DNA of 64,000 bases from Nitrincola tapanii (GTDB taxonomy: Bacteria > Pseudomonadota > Gammaproteobacteria > Pseudomonadales > Balneatricaceae). Shown here piece by piece: positions 52,020 to 61,620 of this stretch; position 1 is the stretch's first letter, and every line of letters starts with the position of its first letter. The notes beneath the pieces are model-generated. The model was not told the DNA's origin and searched no databases. It was given only the letters and a program-made list of their open reading frames with translations. Location: contig NZ_SMRS01000001.1 of the NCBI RefSeq assembly GCF_008368715.1, positions 310,001 through 374,000 of the forward strand, written 5' to 3'. The translations under genes and the position numbers were made by a program.

Positions 52020-52453
52020 TTATGGCTTTAGGCTGGGCGGGTCTGTACGGTCCGATGGCACTCGGTGCAATCGGCAGTATGATCGGCTGTTCTCTGGCCG
52101 GGCAAGCGGCAGCGGGGGCTTTGTTGGAAACGGAAACCGGGCATGGTCGTTATATCGGGATCTCCGCCATGCCTTCCTCACAGTCAATCTACGGCATCGT
52201 GGTCATGTTTGCGTTAAATCGTGAAATGACCCCGGAAAGTGCACCGGGTTTGGCCGCGATTGGTTTGCTGTGTGGTTTGGCATTGATGTTCAGTGCGATC
52301 TATCAAGGCCGCAGTTGTGCGTCTGCGATTAATGTCTCAAAAATTCGTCCAGAAATCTTTGGTATGTCTTTAGCCCCGGCGGCTATCGTCGAAGGTTTTG
52401 CGGTTTTTGCCTTTATTTTTGCACTGGTGCTCAGTGCCGGCGTCCCCGCTTAG
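52007..52453 (+). CDS. atpK: V-type ATPase rotor subunit K
   Basis: 148 residues, four transmembrane helices as a double hairpin, with one carboxylate (Glu129 in PAAIVEGFAVF). Ser58, Gln59, Tyr62 (PSSQSIYG) and Gln100 (AIYQGRS) occupy the positions of the Na+ ligands Thr64, Gln65, Tyr68 and Gln110 of the Enterococcus hirae K ring, so Na+ transport is likely. The start is TTG at 52007, supported by AGGAGGT six bases before it. It overlaps atpI. Confidence 0.92.
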   Translation: MENLIMALGWAGLYGPMALGAIGSMIGCSLAGQAAAGALLETETGHGRYIGISAMPSSQSIYGIVVMFALNREMTPESAPGLAAIGLLCGLALMFSAIYQGRSCASAINVSKIRPEIFGMSLAPAAIVEGFAVFAFIFALVLSAGVPA

Positions 52454-52463
52454 GAGTGAGTCT

Positions 52464-53144
52464 ATGAATAGGCAGGAAAAGCATCATCCCTCCTCGGGTG
52501 TCGAAGCGCTGATCGAGCAGTTGCGCAGTCAAGGGGTGGATAAGGGGCGTGAAGAAGCGCAGGCCTTGCTGAAAGACGCACGCCAAGAGGCACAAAAGCT
52601 TCGCGAAGCCGCTGAACATGAGGCGGAGCAGCTTTTACAAAAAGCCAAGCGTGAAGCCGAACAACTGCATCAAGCGGGCGAAGCCGCCCTGAAAATGGCA
52701 GCTCGTGATTTACTCTTAGATCTGAAGGAGAGTATGGCACGCAGTTTTGCCGATCAGGTGGAGCGTCTGGTTGAACAGCAGATGGATAATCGCGAGTTCA
52801 TGCAGCGCTTAATCCTGGAGCTAGCGGGTAAAGTATGTCGGCAAACGCAGATGGACGCTGAAGGTTTGGAAGTTCTACTGCCGGAGGAGTTTATCGGGCT
52901 GGATGAGCTGCGCCGCAATGCGCATGAGTATCGCCAAGGCCGTTTGAGTCAGTTTGTACAGTCCTTGTCTGCAGATTTACTGCGTGAAGGTGTGGTGTTT
53001 GATACACACGAAGGTCAGGGCATTCGTATTCGTTTGCAGGGACGTGATGTCGAAATCGACATGACCGATGCGGCGGTGGCTCAGGTGTTACTCAAACACC
53101 TTCAGCCGCGCTTTCGAGCGCTGCTTGAGGGAGTGATCCGCTAG
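52464..53144 (+). CDS. atpE: V-type ATPase subunit E
   Basis: 226 residues. The N-terminal 95 residues are a long Ala/Glu/Gln-rich coiled coil (GREEAQALLKDARQEAQKL and onward), the peripheral stalk; the C-terminal globular domain binds the head. ATG at 52464 behind TAGGAG is preferred over a longer frame inside atpK. Its stop overlaps the GTG start of the next gene. Confidence 0.85.
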   Translation: MNRQEKHHPSSGVEALIEQLRSQGVDKGREEAQALLKDARQEAQKLREAAEHEAEQLLQKAKREAEQLHQAGEAALKMAARDLLLDLKESMARSFADQVERLVEQQMDNREFMQRLILELAGKVCRQTQMDAEGLEVLLPEEFIGLDELRRNAHEYRQGRLSQFVQSLSADLLREGVVFDTHEGQGIRIRLQGRDVEIDMTDAAVAQVLLKHLQPRFRALLEGVIR

Positions 53145-53845
53145 TGTCTGCCTACTATACGTTGGTGACTTCATTACCCTGGTTGCCCGAAAAGATGCAG
53201 CGCTGTCGAGATTTGCCGATCTCACGTATCGCCTTGGATCGGCGTTTGAGTCTGCTGGCAGATGAGGATAAACAGCGTCTGCAATGGGCTGAAGCACTCT
53301 ACCATCGGTTTGCTTCGCGTATCAGCCTGCAGCCCGATCAAGATTGGGTTAAAGAGTGGCAAACGCTGTGCTTGAAAATTGATTCGGCTCCGTTGCATGA
53401 GTGTATCTTGTTGCGCTTAGAGATGCAGACATTACTGGCCGCATTACGTTATCGCCAGCGCGATCGGACCCAGGCTGAGCACTTTCGTGGCATAGGGCGC
53501 TGGACCCAGCGTATTCAGCAACATTGGCAAGAGCCCTTGTTTGGTCTGGAAGGTGCCATCCCTTATCTGGAGGAGATGGGGAAATTGTTTCAGCAGGGTT
53601 TGTCGGGCGATCTGCAAACCTTTATGGATGACTATCTCTGGCAAGACTTGTTAAGGGTTGAGCGCAGTGAACATTTTACGTTTGAAACCGTCGCCTGCTT
53701 TGTGCTGCGTTTTGGCTTGGCCGAACAGCGCCTGCAAAGTGATGCGGATGCGGCACTGACTTATTTTGCCACCCTCAGTGATGATCTGATGCAGCACAGC
53801 GGCATAGAGCGTCAACTTGAGCAGATGTTTGAGGATTTTTCCTGA
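53144..53845 (+). CDS. V-ATPase-associated DUF2764-like protein
   Basis: 233 residues; MSAYYTLVTSLPWLPEKMQRC at the start is typical of DUF2764 proteins coded between the E and A genes in Chlamydia and spirochaete V-ATPase operons, the same place as here. The rest is helical. It may take the place of subunit C, which is missing. GTG start overlaps the atpE stop; the atpA ATG overlaps its stop. Confidence 0.75.
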   Translation: MSAYYTLVTSLPWLPEKMQRCRDLPISRIALDRRLSLLADEDKQRLQWAEALYHRFASRISLQPDQDWVKEWQTLCLKIDSAPLHECILLRLEMQTLLAALRYRQRDRTQAEHFRGIGRWTQRIQQHWQEPLFGLEGAIPYLEEMGKLFQQGLSGDLQTFMDDYLWQDLLRVERSEHFTFETVACFVLRFGLAEQRLQSDADAALTYFATLSDDLMQHSGIERQLEQMFEDFS

Positions 53846-55662
53846 TGAAGGAAACACAGGTAACCGCTCGCGTCGCGGGTGTGCGCGATGACATCGTCAC
53901 CATCGTGCTGATGCAGAATGAATCCGGTGAGTATTTTCCACTGACCAAAAACGAAGTGGTCTATATTTGTCCCAGTCGTTTGGCCGTGGATGGTCGACAA
54001 GAGCGCTTGCAAGCAGAAGTTCTGCGGGTGCGTCACGGTGAAGCGGATGTCCAGGTATTTGAAAATACGCGTGGTGTGGCCATAGGCGATCCGGTTGAGC
54101 AGAGTGCGCGTCTTTTATCGGTGGCTTTAGGGCCAGGTTTGCTCGGACAGGTCTATGATGGTCTGCAAAATCCGTTGGAGCTGATCGCCGCCCAACAGGG
54201 ATTCTTCCTGCCGCGTGGTTTGGAGGTTTCGGGTATTGATCAACAGCAGCACTGGTCCTTTCAGCCCTGTGTCAAAATAGGTGCCAGGGTGAAAGCCGGT
54301 GATGCCCTGGGAAGTGTCCAAGAGCGTCGCTTTGCACACAAAATTATGGTGCCTTTTGATCTGCGTGGAGAAGCAGAGGTGACCTGGGTACAGGAAGGGA
54401 GCTTTACGGTGACTACGCCTGTCGTTAGGTTGCGGGATGCACGTGGAGAAGAGCGGGAAATCACTCTGCAGCAATTTTGGCCGGTGCGTATTCCGGTGAA
54501 TCGTCATCTTCTGCGTGAAGGCTACAGTGAGCGTCTTTATCCTGATGAGCCTATGCTCACCACGATACGCTTGATCGATACCTTTTTTCCCGTTGCTAAA
54601 GGCGGCACAGCCTGTATACCTGGGCCTTTTGGGGCCGGTAAAACGGTTTTGCAAAGCCTGATTTCACGCTTCTCTGATGTCGATATCGTGGTGATCGTTG
54701 CCTGCGGTGAGCGTGCCGGTGAAGTGGTGGAAACCATAACGGAATTTCCGAAAACCCCAGATCCCAAAGGCGGAACGCTGATGGATCGTACGGTGATTAT
54801 TTGTAACACCTCCTCTATGCCGGTCGCCGCACGTGAGGCGTCTATTTACACGGGGATTACCATCAGTGAGTACTATCGTCAGATGGGCAATAACGTGCTG
54901 CTGATTGCTGACTCGACTTCGCGTTGGGCGCAGGCGATGCGTGAAACCTCGGGGCGTCTTGAGGAGATTCCCGGTGAAGAAGCCTTTCCAGCCTATCTGG
55001 ATTCCGCCGTGCGTGCGCTCTATGAGCGAGCCGGTGTGGTGCGCACCAATGATGGCTCCTTAGGTAGCCTGACATTAATTGGGACGGTGTCACCCGCGGG
55101 CGGTAACTTTGAGGAGCCTGTTACCCAATCGACGCTGCGTACCGTGAAAACCTTTCTAGGGCTCAGTGCGGATCGTGCCTATAAACGTGCCTATCCTGCT
55201 GTTGATCCGCTGATCTCTTGGTCGCGTTATCTGGAGCAGTTAGAAGGTTGGTTCCAGACACATATGGATAAGGATTGGGTGCCGCAGGTTAGGCAGATGC
55301 TGACACTTTTGCGTAAAGGTGAAGAAGTTCAGCAGATGATGCAAGTGACTGGGGAAGAAGGCGTTACCTTGGATGATTATCTGATTTGGCAGAAAGCTCA
55401 GTGCTTGGACCAAGTGTATCTTCAGCAGGATGCCTTTGATGCGGTAGATATTTCAGCGCCGATTATGCGTCAGCGTGATCTCTTTCGCTTGCTCTATCGC
55501 AGTCTGCAGCAGCTACCGCCCTTTACGGATAAAGAGGCGGCGCGGCATCATTTTGTGCAGTTAACCAACCTTTTCCGTAACCTGAACTACACCCGTACGG
55601 ACAGTCCGGAATATCAGCGCTACATTCAAGAGATTGAACAGCTGGGTACGGTGGCTCACTGA
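53845..55662 (+). CDS. atpA: V-type ATPase catalytic subunit A
   Basis: 605 residues. Walker A GPFGAGKT near residue 262, the A-type insert before it (about 110-200), catalytic Glu in GERAGE, and SVSPAGG-like motif [16 protein letters not shown]. It hydrolyses ATP to drive ion export, or makes ATP in reverse. It is the last gene of the operon and overlaps the convergent Nudix gene by seven bases at the 3' ends. Confidence 0.97.
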   Translation: MKETQVTARVAGVRDDIVTIVLMQNESGEYFPLTKNEVVYICPSRLAVDGRQERLQAEVLRVRHGEADVQVFENTRGVAIGDPVEQSARLLSVALGPGLLGQVYDGLQNPLELIAAQQGFFLPRGLEVSGIDQQQHWSFQPCVKIGARVKAGDALGSVQERRFAHKIMVPFDLRGEAEVTWVQEGSFTVTTPVVRLRDARGEEREITLQQFWPVRIPVNRHLLREGYSERLYPDEPMLTTIRLIDTFFPVAKGGTACIPGPFGAGKTVLQSLISRFSDVDIVVIVACGERAGEVVETITEFPKTPDPKGGTLMDRTVIICNTSSMPVAAREASIYTGITISEYYRQMGNNVLLIADSTSRWAQAMRETSGRLEEIPGEEAFPAYLDSAVRALYERAGVVRTNDGSLGSLTLIGTVSPAGGNFEEPVTQSTLRTVKTFLGLSADRAYKRAYPAVDPLISWSRYLEQLEGWFQTHMDKDWVPQVRQMLTLLRKGEEVQQMMQVTGEEGVTLDDYLIWQKAQCLDQVYLQQDAFDAVDISAPIMRQRDLFRLLYRSLQQLPPFTDKEAARHHFVQLTNLFRNLNYTRTDSPEYQRYIQEIEQLGTVAH

Positions 55663-56228
55663 TGTGTACCAAGCTCACAATTCACTGTGCCATCGGCACC
55701 TCGATCGAGGTGAAGATGGCGTAGTGGGAAGTCGCCGGTTTTGCGATCCGCAAAATAAAAGCGCAAGGCATTACCAATGGTGGGGAAAGCCAGCTCCTGC
55801 CAAGGGATCTCCTCCTCACTAAATAGGCGTACCTCTAAGGACTCCTCGCTGGCGCTGAAGATGGGTTCAGGTAGATCGGCTAAATAGATCATCTGTACCT
55901 GATCAACATGCAAAATAGAGGTTAGGGTATAGAGCTTACGAATCACCACTTCAGCATTGGCCTCCTCAAGTGTTTCACGTAATGCCGCTTGTTCAGTCGA
56001 TTCGCCATTTTCCATAAAGCCTGCCGGCAAGGTCCAGAGACCGTAGCGTGGTTCAATCGCACGACGACAGAGAAGTACCTGGTTTTGATAAACCGGTAGA
56101 CAGCCGGCGATGATGCGCGGATTTTCATAATGGATCGTATGACAGTGGTCACAGACATAACGATGCCGGTTATCGCCCGCGGGAATCTTTTGTGTGACCG
56201 CTTGGCCACATTGTGAGCAGTATTTCAT
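55656..56228 (-). CDS. Nudix hydrolase with zinc ribbon
   Basis: 190 residues. An N-terminal zinc ribbon (CSQCG and CDHCH, Cys 4/7/26/29) precedes a Nudix domain with the complete box G-x5-E-x7-REUxEE in [21 protein letters not shown] (near 69-89; here given as its key residues). This arrangement resembles NudC-like NADH pyrophosphatases, but the chain is shorter. The substrate is unknown. Convergent with atpA. Confidence 0.88.
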   Translation of the reverse strand: MKYCSQCGQAVTQKIPAGDNRHRYVCDHCHTIHYENPRIIAGCLPVYQNQVLLCRRAIEPRYGLWTLPAGFMENGESTEQAALRETLEEANAEVVIRKLYTLTSILHVDQVQMIYLADLPEPIFSASEESLEVRLFSEEEIPWQELAFPTIGNALRFYFADRKTGDFPLRHLHLDRGADGTVNCELGTHQ

Positions 56229-56327
56229 CCGAACAGTCCTTGAATGGGTGTCTTCATTGTAGACAGAGCGGTATGGCTGGTCGAGCTTTGTGAGCTAAGT
56301 TATGATCCTGAAATAAAAGGAGAGTTC

Positions 56328-56912
56328 ATGCTGCAAAGCTTAGTGCAGAGATTACAGGCCCATCAGGCGCAGGCGTTGCCGCCACGTCCACAACAGGCTT
56401 CGGTGTTAGTACCCATTACCCGCCATGAACAGCATCCTGAGTTGGTGTTGACTGTGCGTGCTCAGCATTTGAATACGCATCGGGGTGAAGTCTGTTTCCC
56501 CGGCGGTAAACAGGACAGCGGAGATCTGAGTTTGGCGGCGACTGCGCTCAGAGAAGCGCAGGAAGAGATCGCGCTGCCGAGTGAGCAGGTGGAGTTGGTT
56601 GCTCCTTTGGGGCAGTTACTTTCTAAGCATCAGCTTCTGGTGACCCCTTGGGTGGGTTTGATTCCCGTTGAGCAAGCCTTGTCTGCCAATCCAGATGAGC
56701 TGGCGCGGATTTTTCGTGTCCCTCTGGCTTTTTTTCTGGAGACCCCCGTGCGTTTTGAGCACTATGCTCTGCGCGGATTACAAGTCACCTTGCCTGCTTG
56801 GGATTATGAGGGTGAACACATTTGGGGCCTAACGGCTTGCATTATTGCGGAGTTGTTAGAGGTGGGTTTGGGTCTGGAGGGAGTGCGAACCCAACGACCG
56901 GAACAGAGATAG
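56328..56912 (+). CDS. Nudix hydrolase, CoA pyrophosphatase type (NudL-like)
   Basis: 194 residues. VLVPITRHEQHPELVLTVRA, then HRGEVCFPGGKQDSGD and ALREAQEEIAL form the CoA-type Nudix region, with Asp where the first Nudix Glu usually is. Such enzymes cut CoA and its derivatives to 4'-phosphopantetheine and 3',5'-ADP. ATG at 56328 follows AAGGAGAG; a longer frame lacks a ribosome site. Confidence 0.88.
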   Translation: MLQSLVQRLQAHQAQALPPRPQQASVLVPITRHEQHPELVLTVRAQHLNTHRGEVCFPGGKQDSGDLSLAATALREAQEEIALPSEQVELVAPLGQLLSKHQLLVTPWVGLIPVEQALSANPDELARIFRVPLAFFLETPVRFEHYALRGLQVTLPAWDYEGEHIWGLTACIIAELLEVGLGLEGVRTQRPEQR

Positions 56913-56945
56913 CAGACGGTCTCTGTCCGGTATCCAATGCTGGTT

Positions 56946-58217
56946 TTAAGCTTGGCTGCTTTTTGGCTGGCGAATCATGCGTGCGGTTTGAATAAATTTA
57001 TCCTGAATCTGCAGTGTTTCGACACGATAGTGGCCAATCTCTAAGCAGACATTGGCATCGGGCAAGGACTCCAGGGTTTCGGTGATGAGGCCATTTAAGG
57101 TTTTGGGGCCATCCGTGGGCAGATCCCAGTGCAGAGCACGGTTGATATCACGGATATAAGCACCACCATCGATGAAAAAGCTGCCATCATCCTGAGGATG
57201 AATATCCTCAATCAGATCGTTGTGCTCAGCGGAGAGTTCACCGACGATCTCTTCCAGAATATCTTCCAACGTCACAATTCCGAGCACATCTCCATATTCA
57301 TCCACCACAATACCGATACGGCGGCTTTGCTTTTGGAAGTTGAGGAGCTGGGTTTGCAGAGGCGTACTTTCTGGGACAAAGTAAGGTTCGCGCGCGACCT
57401 GAACGATCGCTTCTTTAGTGACTTCGCCACGTTGAATCAGCTGCGCGAGATTGCGCATGTGTAGGATGCCCACCACCTGATTCACATCACCGTGGAAAAT
57501 CGGTAAGCGGGTGTGTTTAGTACGTGAGAGCTGTAACAGGATTTGATCCAGCGTTTGATCCAGGTCGATGCCTTCAACCTCATTACGCGGAATCATAATA
57601 TCGTTAACCGTCACTGCCTCCAGTTCCAGTACGCCGAGTAGCATCGATTGGTTGCGCTTCGGTAATAAGGCGCCGGCCTCATGCACCAGTGTGCGCAGCT
57701 CCTCGGTGCTGAGGTGGTCATTGCCATTGTGCAGGGTATTTACACGTAAAAGGCGCAGCAAACCATTGGTAATAGCATTAATTAGCCAAACCAGTGGATA
57801 AAATAATTTGAGTAGAGGTTGCAACGCATAGGCGGCGGGAAAAGCGATTCGCTCAGGATGCAGCGCGGCCAGGGTTTTCGGAGTGACTTCCGCAAAGATC
57901 AAAATGACCAATGTTAATACAGCGGTGGCGACCGCAATTCCAGCTTCTCCCCAGAGTTGAACGGCGATGATCGTTGCAATCGCAGATGCCAGAATATTAA
58001 CAAAGTTATTACCGATCAGGATCACACCAATCAAGCGATCGGGGCGCTCAAGCAACTTGCTGGCTTTGGTGGCAGCGCGATGATTCTTTTTGACCAGATG
58101 GCGAAGACGATAGCGATTTAGCGCCATCATCGAAGTCTCCGAGCTGGAGAAGAATGCGGAAAGAAGTATCAGAAAACCCAGGAGGATCAGTAATGAGCCT
58201 ATCGACGCGTCTTCCAA
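56946..58217 (-). CDS. CorC/HlyC-type (CNNM) membrane protein, YfjD-like
   Basis: 423 residues: a DUF21 membrane domain (about 1-190, SSSETSMMALNRYRLRHLVKKNH), a CBS pair (about 205-330, MIPRNEVEGIDLDQ; IVDEYGDVLGIVTLEDILEEIVGE) and a C-terminal CorC_HlyC domain (about 345-420). Relatives take part in Mg2+ or Co2+ export. Followed 72 bp upstream by the CcsA-like gene on the same strand. Confidence 0.9.
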   Translation of the reverse strand: MEDASIGSLLILLGFLILLSAFFSSSETSMMALNRYRLRHLVKKNHRAATKASKLLERPDRLIGVILIGNNFVNILASAIATIIAVQLWGEAGIAVATAVLTLVILIFAEVTPKTLAALHPERIAFPAAYALQPLLKLFYPLVWLINAITNGLLRLLRVNTLHNGNDHLSTEELRTLVHEAGALLPKRNQSMLLGVLELEAVTVNDIMIPRNEVEGIDLDQTLDQILLQLSRTKHTRLPIFHGDVNQVVGILHMRNLAQLIQRGEVTKEAIVQVAREPYFVPESTPLQTQLLNFQKQSRRIGIVVDEYGDVLGIVTLEDILEEIVGELSAEHNDLIEDIHPQDDGSFFIDGGAYIRDINRALHWDLPTDGPKTLNGLITETLESLPDANVCLEIGHYRVETLQIQDKFIQTARMIRQPKSSQA

Positions 58218-58290
58218 AAGAGGGAACCTTTATTGATCAGATGGCTTGCCATTGTCTGGACACTGGCCCTGGCTGTCAATAGATCCTAAG

Positions 58291-59085
58291 TCAGGAGTGT
58301 AGAATCAACTCCAAAACGATTTTTGAACCAAAGAAGCCGAGCATCAACAAAATAAAGCCGCTCAGCGTCCAGCGTAGCGCTGTTTGGCCACGCCAGCCTA
58401 AGAAATGATGGCCGGCCAAGAGCAGGGCAAAAATCAGCCAAGCAGCCAAAGACAGCAGGGTTTTATGGACTAAGTGCTGAGCAAATAGATCGTCTACAAA
58501 GACAAAGCCGCTGATCAGTGCGGCGCTGAGGAGGAAAATTCCGACCCAGAGCATCTCAAATAATAAGCGCTCCATAATCTGCAAGGGCGGCAGGCTGGCC
58601 ACTAAACCGCGCGTATGGTGCTGTTTCAGGGCTAGTTGCTGACGTGATAAAAGAATGGCTTGTAAGCTGGCCAGGGTGAAGATGCTATAGGCCAAAACCG
58701 ATAAGAGGATGTGCAGAATCAAGCCGCCTTCATAGGGTTTGATTAGGCCTGAATAGGGGATAAAGGCAGCGCAAAGCAAGGAGAGGGTAGCAATGGGAAA
58801 GACACCGATAAACAAGTTGTCGATGCGCTGACGTAAGCTGCTGCCAATCACCAATGCTGCCACCAACCAAGTAATCAGGCTGCTAACACTAAACACACCC
58901 AGGTCGATGCCCTGAGGTTGGTGTAGCGTTTGGTAAACCGAAGCACCATGTAAAAGAAAGGCGATAAAGGCCAAGCCAAGCACCTTAAGACGTGGGTCCG
59001 GGCGTTTAGCGCAGGCATATTGCCATTGTAAAACACTCGCCAAAAGATAGGCGGCACTGGCAGTCAGGGTGGTCAGGCTCAGCAT
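58291..59085 (-). CDS. CcsA-like cytochrome c assembly family protein (YpjD-like)
   Basis: 264 residues with eight predicted transmembrane helices and the CcsA-like core (HILLSVLAYSIFTLASLQAILLSRQQ; HKTLLSLAAWLIFALLLAGHH), including His residues that could bind haem. This stand-alone form, coded next to ffh in many gammaproteobacteria, has no proven function. Divergent from ffh. Confidence 0.87.
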   Translation of the reverse strand: MLSLTTLTASAAYLLASVLQWQYACAKRPDPRLKVLGLAFIAFLLHGASVYQTLHQPQGIDLGVFSVSSLITWLVAALVIGSSLRQRIDNLFIGVFPIATLSLLCAAFIPYSGLIKPYEGGLILHILLSVLAYSIFTLASLQAILLSRQQLALKQHHTRGLVASLPPLQIMERLLFEMLWVGIFLLSAALISGFVFVDDLFAQHLVHKTLLSLAAWLIFALLLAGHHFLGWRGQTALRWTLSGFILLMLGFFGSKIVLELILHS

Positions 59086-59172
59086 TGCTTACAAGTCTCC
59101 ATACAGGCCAACAAGTGTGGCATAAACTCAGTCTTGAGGAAATATAAGCTGCCTACCACTCGGTGGCTTCTG

Positions 59173-59178
59173 TATAAT
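59173..59178 (+). promoter_or_regulatory. Probable -10 element of ffh promoter
   Basis: TATAAT is a perfect -10 hexamer 76 bp before ffh in the divergent gap. No good -35 is visible at the right distance. Confidence 0.4.
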
Positions 59179-59253
59179 GTTGGGTTATTCGATTTTGCCC
59201 TGGGCCGATGCGCCTGAAAAGCGACCCCCAGCTCTAGATGATTGAGGCACTGC

Positions 59254-60636
59254 ATGTTTGACAATCTGACACAACGACTCACCCAGACGCTGCGCAGCGT
59301 GACCGGTCAGGCGCGGCTGACGGAAGAGAATATCAAAGGCACGCTGCGTGAAGTGCGTATGGCTTTGCTGGAGGCAGATGTTGCGCTGCCTGTAGTGAAA
59401 GAATTTATCAATAGCGTGAAAGAGCGCGCAGTCGGCCAAGAGGTCAGCAAGAGCCTGAGCCCAGGACAAGTCTTCGTAAAAATTGTCAACGAAGAGCTGG
59501 TCCGGGTGATGGGTGAAGCCAACTCAGAACTCAATTTGAGTGTCACACCGCCGGCGGTTGTGATGATGGCAGGTCTACAGGGGGCGGGTAAAACCACATC
59601 GGTGGCCAAGCTCTCACGCTTTTTAAAAGAACGGAAAAAGAAAAAAGTGCTAGTGGTCTCGGCTGACGTTTATCGCCCTGCAGCGATTCGTCAGTTGGAA
59701 ACGCTGGCCGGCGAAGTCGGGGTGGATTTTTTCCCCTCGACGGCTGAGCAAAAACCGATTGATATCGTGAATGCCGCGATCCGACATGCACGCTTGCAGC
59801 ATCATGATGTGCTGATCGTGGATACGGCAGGTCGTCTGGCGATTGACAGTGAAATGATGGCCGAAATACGTCAGCTGTATGACGCGGTGAAGCCGATCGA
59901 AACCCTGTTTGTGGTCGATTCCATGACCGGCCAGGATGCCGCGAATACCGCCAAGGCCTTCAGTGAAGTCCTGCCATTAACCGGTGTGATTCTGACCAAA
60001 ACCGATGGTGATGCGCGTGGCGGGGCGGCCTTATCGGTGCGTCATATCACCGGGCAGCCGATCAAGTTTCTTGGTGTCGGTGAGAAGAGTGATGCCTTAG
60101 AACCCTTCCACCCAGATCGTGTCGCGTCCCGCATTCTGGGAATGGGGGATGTGCTGAGCTTGATTGAAGAAGCTGAGCAGAAGATCGATAAAGACAAAGC
60201 GGAAAAGCTGGCGAAAAAGATTACTAAAGGCAAACTCTTTGATCTTGAAGATTTCCGTGAGCAGATCCAGCAGATGAGCAATATGGGCGGCATGATGAGT
60301 ATGCTGGAGAAGCTGCCGGGTATGGGACAGATGGCTCAGGCGGCGCAAGCCGCGCAGGCTGAAAAAGGCATGAAGCAGTTTGAAGTCATTATTAACTCCA
60401 TGACACCGGCTGAGCGTCGTAACCCTGATATGATTTCAGGTTCACGCAAGCGCCGTATTGCGCTCGGATCGGGCACTCAGATTCAGGACGTGAATCGCCT
60501 GCTCAAGCAGCATAAGCAGATGGCGAAGATGATGAAAAAGTTTGGCAGCAAATCCGGCATGATGAAGCTGGCGCGTGGCATGAAAGGAATGATGCCACCC
60601 GGAATGGGCGGTGGCGGCGGATTTCCGCGCATCTGA
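59254..60636 (+). CDS. ffh: Signal recognition particle protein Ffh
   Basis: 460 residues. N domain, G domain with GLQGAGKTT (near 105), DTAGR (near 190) and TKTDGDARGG (near 248), and Met-rich M domain (from about 300) that binds 4.5S RNA and signal sequences, ending PPGMGGGGGFPRI. It targets membrane proteins to FtsY and SecYEG. ATG at 59254 (MFDNLTQRL) is the family start. Confidence 0.98.
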   Translation: MFDNLTQRLTQTLRSVTGQARLTEENIKGTLREVRMALLEADVALPVVKEFINSVKERAVGQEVSKSLSPGQVFVKIVNEELVRVMGEANSELNLSVTPPAVVMMAGLQGAGKTTSVAKLSRFLKERKKKKVLVVSADVYRPAAIRQLETLAGEVGVDFFPSTAEQKPIDIVNAAIRHARLQHHDVLIVDTAGRLAIDSEMMAEIRQLYDAVKPIETLFVVDSMTGQDAANTAKAFSEVLPLTGVILTKTDGDARGGAALSVRHITGQPIKFLGVGEKSDALEPFHPDRVASRILGMGDVLSLIEEAEQKIDKDKAEKLAKKITKGKLFDLEDFREQIQQMSNMGGMMSMLEKLPGMGQMAQAAQAAQAEKGMKQFEVIINSMTPAERRNPDMISGSRKRRIALGSGTQIQDVNRLLKQHKQMAKMMKKFGSKSGMMKLARGMKGMMPPGMGGGGGFPRI

Positions 60637-60673
60637 CTTGTGATTGCGCCTTTCCAAGATTGTTTGTTTCGCG

Positions 60674-60679
60674 TACAAT
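60674..60679 (+). promoter_or_regulatory. Possible -10 element of rpsP operon promoter
   Basis: TACAAT lies 118 bp before rpsP in the 160-bp gap after ffh, leaving a leader of about 110 nt. The -35 region is weak. Confidence 0.3.
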
Positions 60680-60796
60680 TCGCGGCTTGTTTTCTGAAAG
60701 GTCCTTATCTGGCCGGCTCTTAAAGCGATCCAGGTGGGGTTTATTAACGATGGGCGATCTCAAAACCCATCCTTGCGAAATAAAGGGGTCCAGCGC

Positions 60797-61048
60797 ATGG
60801 TCACTATTCGTTTGTCTCGCGGTGGCGCTAAAAAGCGTCCGTTTTATCAAATCACTGTTGCCGATTCACGCTGTGCGCGTGACAGCCGCTTTATTGAGCG
60901 GGTGGGATTTTTCAACCCGGTTGCTCGGGGTCAGGAAGAGCGTCTGCGTCTCGACCTGGAACGTGTAGATTACTGGATCAGCAAAGGTGCACAGCCGTCT
61001 GAGCGTGTTGCCCAGCTGGTGAAAGAAGCACGTAAAGCTGCACAGTAA
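60797..61048 (+). CDS. rpsP: Ribosomal protein bS16
   Basis: 83 residues: [25 protein letters not shown] at the start (first 25 residues fit bS16 throughout) and [14 protein letters not shown] at 60797 is the family start; the longer frame is not used. First gene of the conserved rpsP-rimM-trmD-rplS operon. Confidence 0.98.
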   Translation: MVTIRLSRGGAKKRPFYQITVADSRCARDSRFIERVGFFNPVARGQEERLRLDLERVDYWISKGAQPSERVAQLVKEARKAAQ

Positions 61049-61071
61049 GCAGGTTGACGGGCCTGATAGGT

Positions 61072-61617
61072 ATGAACTCAGTAGACTCTCAGTCGGCAGG
61101 AACTAAGGCAGTCGTAGTGGGCCGTTTTGCGGCACCTTACGGTGTGCGGGGTTGGGTGAAGATTTTTTCTTTCACCGAGCCGATGGACAATGTACTGAAG
61201 TATCTTCCCTGGCAGGTTATCCATGATGGGCGCCTGGTTCAGCTCAAGCTGGAGGAAGGTAAACGTCATGGTAAAGGCTTGATTGCCAAGCTCTCTGGTT
61301 ATGATACCCCTGAAGCGGTACGGGCGTTGTCGGGGCTCGAATTTTTAGTCGAGTCATCACAATTACCGGCACTTGCAGAAGATGAGTACTACTGGAGTCA
61401 GCTTGAAAATCTTTTGGTATATACCGAATCCGGCGTGTTGCTGGGTCGGGTTGATCATCTGATGGAAACCGGTTCCAACGATGTGCTGGTGGTTTATCCC
61501 ACAGCAGAAAGCATCGATACAGTTGAGCGGTTGATTCCCTATTTGCCGGATCAGGTGGTTAAAGAGATAGATCTAGATTCAGGACGCATGCGGGTCGATT
61601 GGGACCCGGAGTTCTGA
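61072..61617 (+). CDS. rimM: Ribosome maturation factor RimM
   Basis: 181 residues. VVGRFAAPYGVRGWVKIFSFTEP is the RimM N-domain signature, and the PRC-barrel with EDEYYWSQLENLLVYTESG and VLVVYP follows. It helps mature the 30S head. ATG at 61072 behind TGATAGG is preferred over TTG at 61054. Confidence 0.96.
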   Translation: MNSVDSQSAGTKAVVVGRFAAPYGVRGWVKIFSFTEPMDNVLKYLPWQVIHDGRLVQLKLEEGKRHGKGLIAKLSGYDTPEAVRALSGLEFLVESSQLPALAEDEYYWSQLENLLVYTESGVLLGRVDHLMETGSNDVLVVYPTAESIDTVERLIPYLPDQVVKEIDLDSGRMRVDWDPEF

Positions 61618-61620
61618 GTG

